From Arbacia lixula (Eukaryota; Echinodermata; Echinoidea; Arbacioida; Arbaciidae), in the NCBI GenBank assembly GCA_963669155.1, contig OZ022580.1:17422027-17486026 (forward strand): 64,000 nt of DNA, given 5' to 3'. Positions 26,601 through 41,600 of the stretch are shown piece after piece. The position numbers and the translations under genes were made by a program. The notes under the pieces were generated by a model that had not been told where the DNA came from, searched no databases, and was given only the letters and a program-made list of their open reading frames with translations. Positions within the stretch are counted from its first letter, which is position 1. Each line of letters begins with the position of its first letter.

Positions 26601-29600
26601 CCCAACCTAGCAATTAGGGCGTGGCACTGACAATTGACGCTACAATGCCCATTGCTTGCATTGAATTACTTAACGTACCTGAAAACAATACTAAGATAAA
26701 ACTATGGTAACGAAAGGACTGTAATAACGATACTCTTACATCGACGACTAATTAGCTTATATTCATTACGGTAACATGCATCATGAAAGAAACCAACTCT
26801 CTTTTACCCTCGAATGTAAACACAAAATAAGTTTGGACGCCTTTTACTTAGGAAGAATTCAACAAGGTTAAATATGAAAAAAACGACAATTTCCAAACCT
26901 ACTAGTGACGTACACATTGTTAACCATATTGTATATTGTCTTTTATTCATATTGTGTATGTGTACTCTTGTTCTGTGTGTTTCTTCAGGTTCCTTTGAAA
27001 TGTATTCTAAATTGCTTAACATTTTGATGTTACTTTTTACCTACTGTTTCTTGTTGCTGCCATTCATTTGTATTAAAAACAACTTATTTTTTTTGTAAAG
27101 GTAATGAAACCAATTGACTTCCCAATCCACAGGTCCTGTTAACGTTACTGGACTCAGGGTTAATACCTCCATTACTGATCAAACAAGCATCGGCTTCATC
27201 TGGGATGCCTTGACATGTAGAAACACCGGTGGCGTGTTTGGGTACTACTATGCCAGACTCTACGAGGGTGGAGTTACTTCGAAGCTGACACCAAATGCTC
27301 AAGGGGAACCAATTGTTAGGAAATACATTGACTACATTGACCAGTCATCAGTGTCATTTGATGAACTCCAGCCGTGCACTGTGTATGAATTCCGTCTCAC
27401 TACCGCCATAAATACCTCTCCCGGTGCTACACACCCTGTGTTTAAATCACGTGACGACGCCTCTCGAGCAACTGCACTGACTGGGCTGACACGTACGTAT
27501 GATTACGTACAAGACACATCCTGTAAATTTAGTTCACTGAAATGATACCTGTGTTAATGATCACGAATGGTATGTGTTGGTGGTCATATTGGTTTATTAA
27601 AGTAATTGTAAATGTTACTTTATATGTTACTTCTACAACCAGGCACATGAGAAGTGTGAATGCATTATGTTGAGCATGCTGCTGCTTACTTGTGTCGATT
27701 GTCCAAATTTGCCTGTAAATTCACCTTGGTAAAATGATCTTCATTGTCTTATGCCTTTCTGCAGATATTGGCCTATGAAATTTGTAAAAAGATTTATTGT
27801 GATAGTTTGCTCTAAAAGTGTTTTTTTTTTATTTTTATCTTCCTTATCCATTATGAGATTTGTGTTTATGTTGTGGTAATGATAGCAGAATTAGCGAATA
27901 GCGAGAATTATTGAGCACAAAATGTGTCTTGTCACGTCTCAAAATACGAATAAGGCATGGTAAAGGTTACATGCACCACACTGCATGTAATATATGTTAC
28001 ATTCATTCCCGCATAAGCGTGTATATAATTGACTGTTGATAACGGCACCTTACGGTGTCTACAAGGATGACTCTTGCGCTGCAGACACCATGGTTGTGGG
28101 ATTTTACGCATTGTGTCCAGCATTGTAGTGTTTCGCACGAACTAAGCAATGTTTTGTAACGATTTGATTTGATTGTTCTGGATATTAGTGCAGGCCATTG
28201 CACGTAGATTGACGTGTATCTACAACACATCAGCTAGTTCATGGATCTGATCTAATGACCGTTATTTTTGTGTAGCTAACAATGACCTTTATGATGTAGG
28301 CCTACTTTTGCAAACAATGTGTAGTGCTAAGGGAGTCGTATGTTGCGGTCCTACCTGTCATTGTGGGGTATATACTTTCTGACCCAGGATACTGACACCC
28401 CATGCATTTTAATCTGTTTACCCACCAAACATTTAGTTACCCCCCCCCCCCCCCCCCCTAACGTCATAAAGAACCCACTGCCACACACCGATAAGCATGA
28501 GCAAGTGGATACACGTGAGGTACAATCAGGGGCGGATTCAGGATTTTGGAAAAAAAAGGGGGGGGGGCACATGTAGAATAAAATAGTAAAATAGTTCGGG
28601 GAAAACCGTGTGATGACTTAAAAAAAGAAAGTCCTCACCTCTTCGCCGGTGAAAAAAGTCCTCACTTCTTCGCCCCCCCCCCCCTACACTGGCCTCATTT
28701 TTAAAACTTTGGTTTCAAAGGGGTGGGGGGGGGGGCACGGGTCTTCCTTCACCTGGATGCCTCCAGAAGGCTGACATATACTCCAGGCGACGATGGAGGA
28801 GGGTACATCTACTGAACGAGTTTTGGAGCTTTTTTTTCCTCCAACGGCTTCAAAAGTCGTTTAGAAGATGTTGTACCCTCCTCCATCTTTGCCTGGAGTA
28901 TAGGTCAGCTCGCTGGAGGCATCCAGATGGAGGAAGCATTACGCTAGTCTTCGTCGTGACGAGATCAAGGGCGAAGGATGTGTAGGGTCACTCAGATCAT
29001 CTGTTGTCGGTGGTCTGCTGTTAGCGATTGTGGCTGCTTCACAAAATAGTCATAGTACGCAAGGACTCGTCATCCAGTTGTCTACCAGAATCATGAGAAT
29101 GATGCAGCAAGGCGTCCAGCACGGCGCGAACGGCGCGAACACGGCTCGAACCAGTCTCTCCTATGTTCCCCCCATATTGCTTGCAGAGGGGACGTTGAAC
29201 TTGAATTCGACGTAGTAACATTCGTCGTTCAATAGGATGTCCTTGACCTTCATCTGGTCCATTTCCTTACAGGCCCTTTGGAGTTCAGAAGCAGCCCCGA
29301 CAAAGTTTGTCGCACCTGAATTGGCGCACTGGACCTCTTATGGCTAACGAGGCGACTATATTGTCAATTTTCAATATGAACAGCTCGGGATGGCATGCAT
29401 GTAAACAGGAGACCGTATCGCTTCATTCCCTTCCTACCCTCCTTTATTATTCATGGTCCAAAACAATGCAAACAGAATGTGAAAGGAGGAGCTGGTGTGA
29501 GACTGCCAGGAGGTAGTTCCGACATCATCTGGGTGAGTGTAGGATTGCGTAGTCTTTTGCAGGTGACGCATGGACGTATATAACTCGCCACTCTACTGCT

Positions 29601-32600
29601 ACCTCCAGTTACCCAGAATCCATTTTGCCTGATAGGGTTCAGCGTCATACCCCATCCTTGGTGGGCCGTCTGTTCATGGCTATGATGTATCAGGAGTTGT
29701 TAATGTGATGTTTCCCAGGAAGAACGACAGGATGCTTCCTTTCATATGACTCATTATATTTACGAATGCGTCCACCATTTCGCAGGATTCCATGGTTGTC
29801 CAGGAATGGGTCCAGCTGACGAAGACAATTGGTTCTCTTCATCTGACGCGTTTTCTTTCTGTCATTCAGATCATCTCCTCTGCGTATAGCAGTCAAGGCT
29901 TGGATTTACTCTGGAAAAGTTTCCCTCTGTACCGATCTCACTATATCACGTTCAGCCTTCTTTAAGCATTCCACATCTATGCCCTTTCGTGCAGAGGGTT
30001 CGCTCTAGTTTCCAGTATGCTTCTTTTGGCACCGTTGCTTGAGGTATGAGATGAAGCGTAAGCAATTGCCAACTGCTATCTTTGTTGAAAGTGGAAAAAC
30101 GACCCAGTCTACTTGAATCAGAGCCATGTACCGTGGATTGGGTGATGTGTACCTGCGATTTCTTCACCACTGGGTCATCAGGTAACGCATAGAACATCTC
30201 CTCCTTCTCATCTTTGGGAATTGTTTTTTTTACCCAAAGCATGACTGGTCCAAGAAGCCATTTTACGGTCTTCAGCTGATGTACGTCAGCAGGATATTAC
30301 TTCTTGACTCAATATATCTCCACTGTTTTAGACTGGAATGGTTTCCTAACTGCTGGATCCTGTTGGCTACAAATACCTGGAAGTGTTTGTCGGTATTATT
30401 TATACAACCAAGTACGACTTTACTATCTGTCCAGAATACACGTTCTTCGTCATAAAGTTTCAGCTCTGCTTCCAGAAACTTTCTTAACCTTCACAGCGAC
30501 AACAACAGCTGTCAGTTCCCTGCGAGGTACTGTCACAGATTTCAAAGGTGTCACTCTGCCCTTTCCGATCACAAGTGTGCAGTGTACTCTGTCAGCGGCA
30601 TCAGTCAATCTCAAGTACGTACACTGTCCACACCCGGTTGTACTTGCATCTGTAAAGTGGTGAAACTGTACGGATTTCACTTCCTAGTCTGAAGCGGCAG
30701 ATTACCCCAACCACCTTGTTTGTCAAGTCTGGTCCAGTTAAGAGATGTGATTTCAAGGACTGTTCTCGGAACTTTGCACTACAGTCGAATACAACTCTCA
30801 GTTTATTTGGCTGATGCACCCCATGATGTGGGCTGTACCCTACTTGTCCATCTTTGGTATAGCCTTTCTCGAGAAGTGTTTCCATCACCTTGGCGAATTT
30901 ATTGTGATACTAATCATTCTACTTGAACTTTCTGCCAAGATTTTCGAGTCTTCCCTTCGCAAGAGGTTTCCTGCAGGGGTGATCTCTTCCTTGATTGATG
31001 TGATATGTGGAAACAACATACCTTTGTTTACAGTCCTTAGCTCAGCGGGAACCTCACAGGCTGTCAATCAATGGCTTACTCCTAAGGGATCATCCTCCCT
31101 CGTGCATTTGTGTTCCTCTTCTTTCACAGAACCCACAATGCTCCATCCAAGGTCTGTCCTCAGTGCATATGGGTCATTGCCATCATCAGGGCGGCTGCCC
31201 TTGCACAGTTATATCCAATTAACAGACCGACTTCATTTTCTTGGGGCATCAGATGATGTGAAATATTTGCGCAAGTGAGGGATACTTGATGCCATCTCTG
31301 GAATGGATACGTGATCACGGTTCGCTGGTACAAATCTTCGTGCGTAGGTTGTTGGTAGGGCAATCCGTTGTTCTCCATCATGTGATCGGATAGTGAGACC
31401 CTCAATGCGTTCACTTGGTACTCTCTCATCCATAGCAGACATCGTGGAAAGAGGACTTATAGGAAGTCCACGCAGATCCATCTCATCCTTCGTTTTCTCT
31501 AACAGGAAAGTGGTCTAAAGCTGGGTATCAAGTAATGGATACACCATCTGCTCGTGATCCTTCTTGCACAGGCAGCAGGAACGTTGAATACTTCTCCTCT
31601 CCTTCTGTCTCTTGTTTGCGTGACTATCTTACAACAATCCAGTCTGGTAATTTGGCTAGGACCTTCTGAGTCTCCCTCTCATCGTTTAGGCGGTGAAGAT
31701 TCCCAATTTTATGCTGTAACGCACTGGTGAAGATAATCAGCTAGCTTCCTAAGTCTTAGAGCATCATTGGAAGCAATCTTAGGCCATCTTTCTAACTTGA
31801 ATGAAAGAATCTCCGCACCTCAGCTTGAGAGCTTCCAGTGCTTCAAGATAAGCCTTCTCATCTCCAATGAGTGCATATCATCTTACTAGTTCTAAGGGCT
31901 GACCTTTGAGGTACTTCTGTAAGTAGAAGAAACGATCCATTGGCTGGATACCACTTTGTTCTATGAGAACATCGAATGCATGCTTCCATGCTGGACATAA
32001 CAACGGATCTTCTGTAAAGACTGCTGGTTGTGGCAGTGGCAGCCTAGTCATCATCATCTGCTCAATCAGAATTCTCATTGTATCAGCTTACTTGATCTGC
32101 CCATTGTCTTCCTTGGGTTGGCTTTCTGGTTCGACTCCTTCCTGAATGTCTTCCACCCACTTCTAACATTCATGATCCTTCTGCGGTGCAACTGTGTAAA
32201 GTTTGCGCGGCTGTGCATATGTGTGTGCACATTATGTGTACTTTTCTTTTCCATCGTTTTGGGAACGAAGAACGGTGCCTCTTTTTGTTCTATTTCTTTG
32301 TGTCGCCCCACCCATTTTTAAAAAAAGATCCATCACTCCCGCACTAGAAAAATATAAGGTTTGACGATGATAGAAACATTACATACATGCACATAACCTG
32401 CACACCTGTCAGATATTAATCTAAAGGTCGGTATTATGCTTGATTTATTTGCAGAAGATATAAATTGCTACGATAATGAGAACAGAGAATGATGTATACT
32501 CATTCACAAAACTTGCACATGTCTTGTTTGTTTAAACACTTCCTTTAGTGTCAAATGTGCGTGTGGAGGCCAATTCTAATAAAGATAGCAGCATGGTCGT

Positions 32601-35600
32601 TCGTTGGTCAGTGTCATCCCGATGCAGTGTCAGCTACTACTCTCTGGAGTACCAGTTCGTCGACCGCCTGGCCTGCCCAGGGGATCCCATCCCTGAAGCT
32701 CCTGTCTCAACATTAAATGTCACTGGTTCCTACAACACCCTGTCTGCACTGGAGCCCTTCTCCTCGTACAGGGTTTCCATCACCGGCGTCATCAACGGAG
32801 TGAGCAATACACCAGTGGTTTTGATTGGGCCAACATCGGAATCTGGTAAGTTGATTAGTGTTTATAAGTTAAGTTTTCGTTGAATCATTTCATAATCCCT
32901 GTTCATATTTTCTACATTACCAGCAACTCAACGGCATATCCCTCGATAGGCTCGAACAATTAAAAGACGTTAGAGTGTTTGACTTTGGTTTACCCATGTC
33001 ACAGCACCAGCTGCACTATCGTCGGTGTCATATACGGCTGAGGCAAACACCTTACATTTTGCCTGGGAAGAATTGCCCTGTGAAGACCTGCATGGTGAAC
33101 TCAAAGGCTATGAGTACAACCTCTATGACAATCTTACTAGGAGCTACGTGGGATCATCAAGTGAGATGACACAGGAGACTTGGTTGACCATCGATGGCTT
33201 AAATGCTTGTTCAGAATACCGCTTTCAAGTACGAGTTGTGCTGCAGAGCGGACATGATAGTGACTGGACAACGCTCATGGCGAGGACAAATATATCAGGT
33301 ACTGTAGGCAGCAGCACTTATCGATCTTGTTTGCTTGAGTAAGAGAGTATAATGTAATCGTCGCAATTCACACAATGGTTTGAAATGTATTTCAGATTAA
33401 TTACTGACTAGAACGTTATTGGATTACGTAGGCTCCTAACCAACAAAATAGCAGAGACTGAAGATCATATATCATCGTATATGTATATGGAAGGTAAAAT
33501 CTCGCTAAATATGTTCGAATGTTCTACGAATATTTCACCATGAAGCACAACTTTAGAGAAAAATCAATCCTATCCAATGATTATTTTATTTAATGTTACA
33601 ATACGGTATGGTCTACAAGCAGTAGCGTCGAGCATTGTCTTGAATGTCGTTACTGATTTACACTGTAGTCCTTATTCCATTGTGTAACACCCGTAACATC
33701 TTTAGCTCCTGAACAGCCACATATCACTGACCTCGTGCAACACCCTGACGAAACCCAAACCACTGGTCTAACTGTGAGCTGGGCCACCCCCAACGCCACC
33801 TCCAACCCTTGCCAGCCGACTACCTACGAGATAAAGTACAATCTCCTGCAGCTGGGCGTGTGTGAAAATGTCCCAGATCCTTCCAGGAAGCGCGCAGGAG
33901 TCGTGTCTGGCTCCACCCTGACATTTGACCTACTCAACCTCCACCCTAACTCTAGGTACTCTGTAATCGTCAGAGGAAACAACTCGGCTGGGTATGGTCG
34001 AAGGGATTCCCGAGAGCAGACAACGGGCTATGCGAGTGAGTTTTAAGAGAAAGTCATAACCTTTCCAGCTTTACTCCCCTGAGTGTCATGGATTAGTTAT
34101 ATCAATGTATTTAAGCAAGTGCATTTCCCTTGATTTGTGTTTGCTGATTCACATGAGGTTACATTCAGAATTCTTAGAAATACATGTGAATTTTCTCAGC
34201 AGTACATGATAGACATCTACTGCGTTACTCAAATATTAAGAAATCGTTTTAAACGGAATTAAAGAGAAATAACCCACACAATGCCTTCCAGATTACATTG
34301 TTTGATTTTGTTTACATTCATCCCACAGCACCTTCTGCACTATCCTTAGTGTCATACAACACTGAGGCTCACATCTTAAATTTTACGTGGGATCCGTTGC
34401 CATGTGAAGATCTGCATGGTGAACTTAATGGCTATGAGTACAACCTCTATGACAATCTTACGAGGAGCTACGTGGGATCATCAAGTGAGATGACACAGGA
34501 GACTCGTCTGTCCATCGATGGATTAAATGCTTGCTCAGATTATCACTTTCAAGTAAGAGTCGTGTTGGTGAGCGGACAAAGGAGTAACTGGACAACGCTC
34601 ATGGCGAGGACAAATATATCAGGTATTGTAGGCTGCAGCACTTATTGATCTTGTTTACTTGAGTAAGAAAGTATAATGCAATTGTCGCAATTCACACAAT
34701 GGTTTGAAAAATACATATTATGTGTTCTTTAATGTTTAAGGTACGTGTTTAAAACTGTGACTCTTCCCTAATCATGACAGTACAGAATACCCCACACAAA
34801 ACAAAACAGAGTATTTCAAATTAATTACTGGCTAGAACGTTATTGGATTACGTAGGCTCCTAATTAACAAAATAGCACAGACTGAAGATCATATATCATC
34901 GTATATGTATATGGAAGGTAAAATCTCGCTAAATATGTTCGAATGTTCTACGAATATTTCACCATGAAGCACAGCTTAAGAGAAAATCAATCCTATCCAA
35001 TGGTTTTTTTTATTTAATGTTACAATTCGGTATGGTCTACAAGCAATAGCGTCGAGCATTGTCTTAAATGTCGTTACTGATTTACACTGTAGTCCTTATT
35101 CCATTGTGTAACACCCGAAACATCTTTAGCTCCTGAACAGCCACATATCACTGACCTCGTGCAACACCCTGACGAAAACCAAACCACTGGTCTAACTGTG
35201 AGCTGGGCCGCCCCCAACGCCACCTCCAACCCTTGCCAGCCGACTACCTACGAGATAAAGTACAATCTCCTGCAGCTGGGCGTGTGTGAAAATGTCCCAG
35301 ATCCTTCCAGGAAGCGCGCAGGAGTCGTGTCTGGCTCCACCCTGACATTTGACCTACTCAACCTCCACCCTAACTCTAGGTACTCTGTAATCGTCAGAGG
35401 AAACAACTCGGCTGGGTATGGTCGAAGAGATTCCCGAGAGCAGACAACGGGCTATGCGAGTGAGTTTTAAGAGAAAGTCATAACCTTTCCAGCTTTACTC
35501 CCCTGAGTGTCATGGATTAGTTATATCAATGTATTTAAGCAAGTGCATTTCCCTTGATTTGTGTTTGCTGATTCACATGAGGATAACATTTACATTTCAG

Positions 35601-38600
35601 AATTCATAGAAATACATGTGAATTTTCTCAGCAGGAATAGACATCTACTGCGTTACTCAAATATTAATAAATCATTTTAAACGGAATTAAAGAGAAATAA
35701 CCCACACAATGCCTTCCAGATTACATTGTTTGATTTTATTTATATTCACCCCAGCACCCTCTGAAGTATCGTCAGTGTCATACATCACTGAAGCTCACAT
35801 CTTACATTTTACCTGGGATGCGGTGCCCTGTGAAGACCTGCATGGGGTACTCAAGGGCTATGAGTACAACCTCTATGACAATCTTACTAGGAGCTACGTG
35901 GGATCATCAAGTGAGATGACACAGGCGACTCGTCTGTCCATCGATGGATTAAATGCTTGCTCAGCTTATCACTTTCGAGTACGAGTTGTGCTGTTGAGCG
36001 GACACATGAGTGACTGGACAGCGCGCATAGCGAACACAAATATATCAGGTAGACTGGGCTTTACCACTAATGTTATTGTTTACTTGAGTAACAAAGTGTA
36101 ATGTAATTGCTGCAATTCACACAATGGTTTGAAAATAATGTGATCTTCAGATAAAGGTACCTGTTGAAGACCGTGACTCTTCCGTACAGAAAAAAACACA
36201 CAGAGAATTGCAGATTAATTACTGCCTAGTAACGGTGTTGGGTTACGGAGGCTCCTATCACCAAAATAACACATACTGTAGATTATTGTATGTGTATGGA
36301 TGGTATTACCCCGCTAAACATCTTTAAATAGTTTACGAATATTTCACCACAAAGCAAAATTTAAGAGATATAAAAATTATAGCAATCCTTTCCAATGATT
36401 ATTTGATTTTATGTTACAATTCGGTATGTTCTACAAGTGTTAGCGCTGAGTAATGTCTTGAATGTCGCTACTGATTCACGCTGTAGTCCTGGTTCCATTA
36501 TGTAACACCCGGAACATATTTAGCTCCTGGTCAACCACACATCACTGACTTTGTGTCTCATCGTGATGGACCCAAGACCTCTGGTCTGACGGTGAGCTGG
36601 GCCGCCCCTTACACCAACTCCAACCTTTGCCAGCCGACTGCCTACGAGATCCACTACCGTCTCCTGCAAGTGGACATGTGTGAAGATGTCTCAGAGGCTC
36701 CCAAGAAGCGTGTAGGAGTCGTGCCTAGCTCCACCCTGACATTTGACCTACCAGACCTCCGTCCTTACTCTGAGTACTCTATATTCGTCAAAGGAAACAC
36801 CTCGGCTGGGTATGGACCAGAGGATTCCCTGAAGCAGCCTACAGGTTATGCGAGTGAGTCTGCATAAAACGTGAAAATCATAGCATTTCAATTTTCATTG
36901 TCATGAACTTGCTTGTTTTACCATAAACCAGTGTTTCCTGACTAACATTTATATATTTTTAGGGGGAAAGGGTTATAACGTCGTGCAACTGATGATTATA
37001 TCAGGATGGTGTCGTTGCACCACTAATAGAAGGAAATTTCATTTTTTGTTCGAAAAGTGGATTAGGGGCGGACAGGAAGGGGACAGTGCATGTATGGGAG
37101 GGATACAAATATTGTTGATACAAAACATTGTAAAGTCGGTTTGGAGTATCAAGGGCAATAGTAACAAATAACAAATAACAAATTAAGAGAAAACAGGTCA
37201 AGTTTAGTCCGGCAGTCTATCTTAATACTATTTTTGCAGCTCCGACTGGGTTTCCAACCAACGTTCAAGCGTTCACTGTGAAGAAACGTAGTTTGACTTT
37301 TACCTGGGAGAAGCCGCCATGTGGCCAGCGGAATGGACCAATCACAGGCTACGATCTAGTCTTGTACGTTGGTACATCAGGTAATTTGAGAATTTCGATA
37401 ATGTGTAACTAATCACGTTTTATAGTAGTGGCGGATCTACGGGCAGGGGTTGTCAGGTTACGGGGTTTTAATCCCCCCCCCCTTCCTAGGCTGTCAAATA
37501 CAAATATGACATGCGGAGACAACGTCATCATCATGATCATGTGTCCAGACTTACACAAGAATGCTTGTTATAGTCTTTATTGTGTTAGTAGATGCCAGTA
37601 AAACATTACTCCCGGGGATTCAAAAAATAAAATTGCCACTTGTAGACGATGCTAAGGGTAACCCCCACCCCCCCCCCTCCCACCCCAAACCCCCTCCCAC
37701 CCCCACCCACCCTCCCACCCCCAACCCCCTCGCACCCCCAACCCCCTCGCACCCCCAACCCCACCACCTGGAGACATTGATAGATCCGCGACTATATCGT
37801 AATAACACGATTAGTGCAACCCTATGCACATCGACATTAAAGCATGGGATAAGTATAATAAAACTTATTCCCAGGACATCCCTTGCCTGTCATTACATTG
37901 TTGTCTTCGAGACTTATTAAATATTCCCAGATATACGCACTCACTGCTTAAAGTAATGCATTGGGCATTATATCTTCACAATGTAAGAATGTTTTAATCC
38001 TGTAATATAGTTGAGAAGGTGTTCTCGAGTGGAAATGGACAATAAGAACTGCTGCATAACAAACAGACATATGTTAAGCCTCATATGTAACCATGTATAC
38101 GAAGGACGAAAGTCAGGGAAAATATAACAAGACGATGTATTCCTTTATTCTTTTACATTTCACTAAGTTCTCAGTATCAAAGCGACGCATTGTCCTCAAT
38201 ATATGAATACCGTGGTATTATTTATCAGACGAAGAAGTTCGAAGGAATAATGCATCTTCAGCCTTAGCACCAGAGGCATCGTTTCGAGACCTTATCCCGT
38301 ACTACAACTACAGTGTCAGCATCAGGGCAAGGAACCATGAGTTATACGGACCGTATGGCCCTAGAGTAGTGCAGCAAACGAAGGAAGCAAGTAAGCTGTT
38401 TGCTATTTTTCTTTAGATCTTCGAGTAACATTGATATTGAGCAATCCCTCATTCATTATCACAACTGGGCACTGTGGTATAGTCATTAGATCATTGTACT
38501 AACGATCATGAGATTCTGGCTTCGAGCCCTGGCACAACACTAAAGTTTTTCAGCAAGACATTACATTTACTTTCCTGCCCTCTACCATGTCCTTCTAGAC

Positions 38601-41600
38601 GTATAACTGGGTATGCTGTCATGATGCTAAAATGATACATTCGGATTGAACCACTGTCAGACAGACTGTAATGCATTCGATGTCCAGGGTAAAGATTTAG
38701 AGAAATGTTTAGATATTAAAAGGTTTCATATTGAATAAATACACAATTATTGATATTGCTATCACAAAACTTGTATATCCAGTAACTCTCTCGGATTATG
38801 AAGCTATGATATTGTTGTTCATGATGGAAAAAGGGTTGCACTTGCTCCCTTAATTACTGAAGTCATTCGACAGTAACAAAGATGGGTTTCACAATTGAAA
38901 ATTATATAACAAACAGTTTATGTTGATTTCATTTTTATTTGCCATTTGGCATTTTCCTGTCGATGGCAGAATAAGAAGACCCTCTTAAGGATCTATCTAG
39001 GTTTGATTTAAAGCCAGCCCAAACAGTCAGTCTAAACATGTCTTAATTATAATAGTCTTCACGAACCCCTTTCTCGTTGCCACACATAAACATGTAACTC
39101 ACACCGTGTAAACAGATCAACCAGCCGCACCTATCAGAGTCACTGTTCCTTCGTCCAATCGTGAGAGCTTGACTGTTGAATGGCAAACTCCGAACCCTCC
39201 AGAAGCTCACATAATCGGCTACTATATCGTCTACTGGGAAACGGCGCCGCAGGTCACCGACAGTGCTGACAGAATGAATATCAGCATCCCATGCACTAGC
39301 GGCCTATGCGCAGACATCGATAAGAGGCTATCCCACACGATCATAAGCCTGAATGCGGATACCAACTATTCCATCCAGGTAGAAACATGGCAAATGGCAG
39401 CTAAGCATGCAGCGTAATAATGATGTACCTGTGTTCGAGCACTCGTTGTTGTTGTTTGAATTGTGCAAGTTTGCTTTCAAACCATTTTACATCGTACGCT
39501 TATAATACTTCTTAAAGTTTCCGAGTGATTATGAAGGACAACCTACTCGTAAGATAATGAAACCATCATTACAGCAAAGTCATGATCACGGCCGAATTCT
39601 GTCTTTTGTTTGATTTACGGATTTTAGATAACGACTGTAATTTTTAGGATGAGTGTTTCTCTTAATTTCGAAATCAACTTTACACTTGACAACGACAGAA
39701 CGGTTACTTTACCAACACCTTACCACTGCTGTATATCACAACGCTCGTTTCCATCTATTTCTGTATAATTAAGGGTAAAATGTCATGTAATTCCCTATCG
39801 ATAGCTCTCCTGTGGCATACAAAGATGTAAAGAATGATTTTTTAGAGCCATCACTAATGTGCATTAGAACGTTAAATTACCTCGACGATATAGCCTTCTG
39901 CTCTATACATACAGCTGTTTTGTGGTAACTTAAGAATGTCATTGAGATATTGACTGTCCATATATTCCTCACAGGTTCATGCTCAGTCTCAGTTAGGCAT
40001 CAGCAAACCAAGCACTCCGACAGTTACGAATATCACAAAAGAGGGACGTAAGTTTATCACATTTATATCACAGATGCTAGATCCCTATGTTGAATTATCT
40101 TGTTAGGGGTACGAAAAGAATATATATATATATATAGTTCGACCTTCCCTTGCCATTGAGATGGTTAAGCGAACTGCAATTGCATGATTTAATCTTCTAG
40201 CAAAGTAATTTATGCGGAGTATATGGTGAAGTCGTGTCATTTGATTTACCATGCTACAAGCAGATGCATCCAGCATGTTCACATTGTATGTATTGTATTG
40301 CGTGTGGGCACACCCATGACCTATCTTAAATTTTTTGGATACTGTACGACCATAGCTGTAACCATGACCAATCGATTCTGTCTTTGTTACTATGTATATT
40401 ACACGTTAGGACCCAGCGGACCAGAGGCTTTGACAATTACTGGCAACTCCAAGACCTCGTTGACATTCAGCTGGAGTAGACCGATATATCCCCGAGGCAG
40501 GATCGTTGCTTTCAAGGTACCATCTCACACAATCTCACACAGTTTGAACATCGCGCCTTTCAGCCCTGCCATACAGAAATGCTAAAAATGATAAATATGC
40601 ATATTCTATAGCTTTACTCCTCTTGTATGTTTCAGGTTTACATTAGTTCCGTGCTACCTTTAGGTAGATTTGATATTCCTACTCTTCACGTGACATATTT
40701 CTCCATTTTGACATAGTTAAAATTGAGTGTTTAAAATGGCGGAAAGTTACGCGTCACATGTATTACAAAATATATAAATGTATCTCTATTCATGTGTCCT
40801 TAAAGTAAAATAGTTCGAATATATATAGACAGGTATATCGACGTTTTATGCCTTCAAAGGTACCATATTGCTTTTGAGCATTTTCAGTGTTAATCGCAAT
40901 GTTAGCCACAAACAGACCCTCCTATATCCAAAATTAAAATAGGGAAAATGACCGTTACCTGGAAAAAATCATCTACACTCAACCCTCAAAATATCTCAAC
41001 AAATTTTGGATCATTCTCAACAGGCGTTTGCTTGATAGATTGCAAAACTTTGGAGAAATATTCCGTCTAATCAAATACAACTTTGTTTTCATCAAAGATT
41101 TGGTACAGAATTACCGGCAAGCCGTACGATGAATCTTTCTTGCTTGAGGGTACATTCAGTAACTGGACAATGGGAGGAAATGTAACAAGCTTTGTCTTGG
41201 ACGACCTGCTTCCCGCTACTCTGTATGAAGCTTATCTGGTGGCTTCCACCAAGGTTGGCCCGGGAGATCCAAGTGAACATGTCCAGGGATATACAGCACC
41301 TCCTTCAGGTAAGTATTGGGGCTTATCGCCTGTAATATTCTACCAGGTAAAACTGGTATTTGCAATGTGACTGAAAATGCTATTTAGCATTGTACCTTCC
41401 TCACGTCCACAAGAAATTGAAATGCGTTTTTATCTAATGGAAGAAAATAATCCAAGTACGTTATGGCTGGATAATAAAATATGTGGACAATATTTTATGT
41501 GTGTATACCTACGCAGACTTTGGAAACGTCAGTGTTTTTAGAGCAAGGTTCTTAGATCCTGTGTATGACTTAAAATTGCACTGCTTAAAAGACTACGATT

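Larger units (their letters stand above)
33005..36853 (+). repeat. Triplicated FN3 exon pair (about 1.3-1.4 kb unit)
   Basis: Units start at 33005, 34329 and 35755, each holding an A-type FN3 exon (294 bp), an intron, a B-type FN3 exon (330 bp) and an intron. Introns also match: TGCTGATTCACATGAGG and CACACAATGCCTTCCAGATT recur before exons 16 and 18, CATCGTATATGTATATGGAA before exons 15 and 17. Unit 2 has an extra block of about 100 bases near 34710-34815. Units 1 and 2 are closest. Confidence 0.95.

Noticed and set aside
37561..37920. Proline-rich open frame
   Set aside because: Produced by C-runs inside a probable MITE.
38467..38540. Possible tRNA gene
   Set aside because: A- and B-box-like elements exist but the stems are imperfect and a SINE body follows directly.
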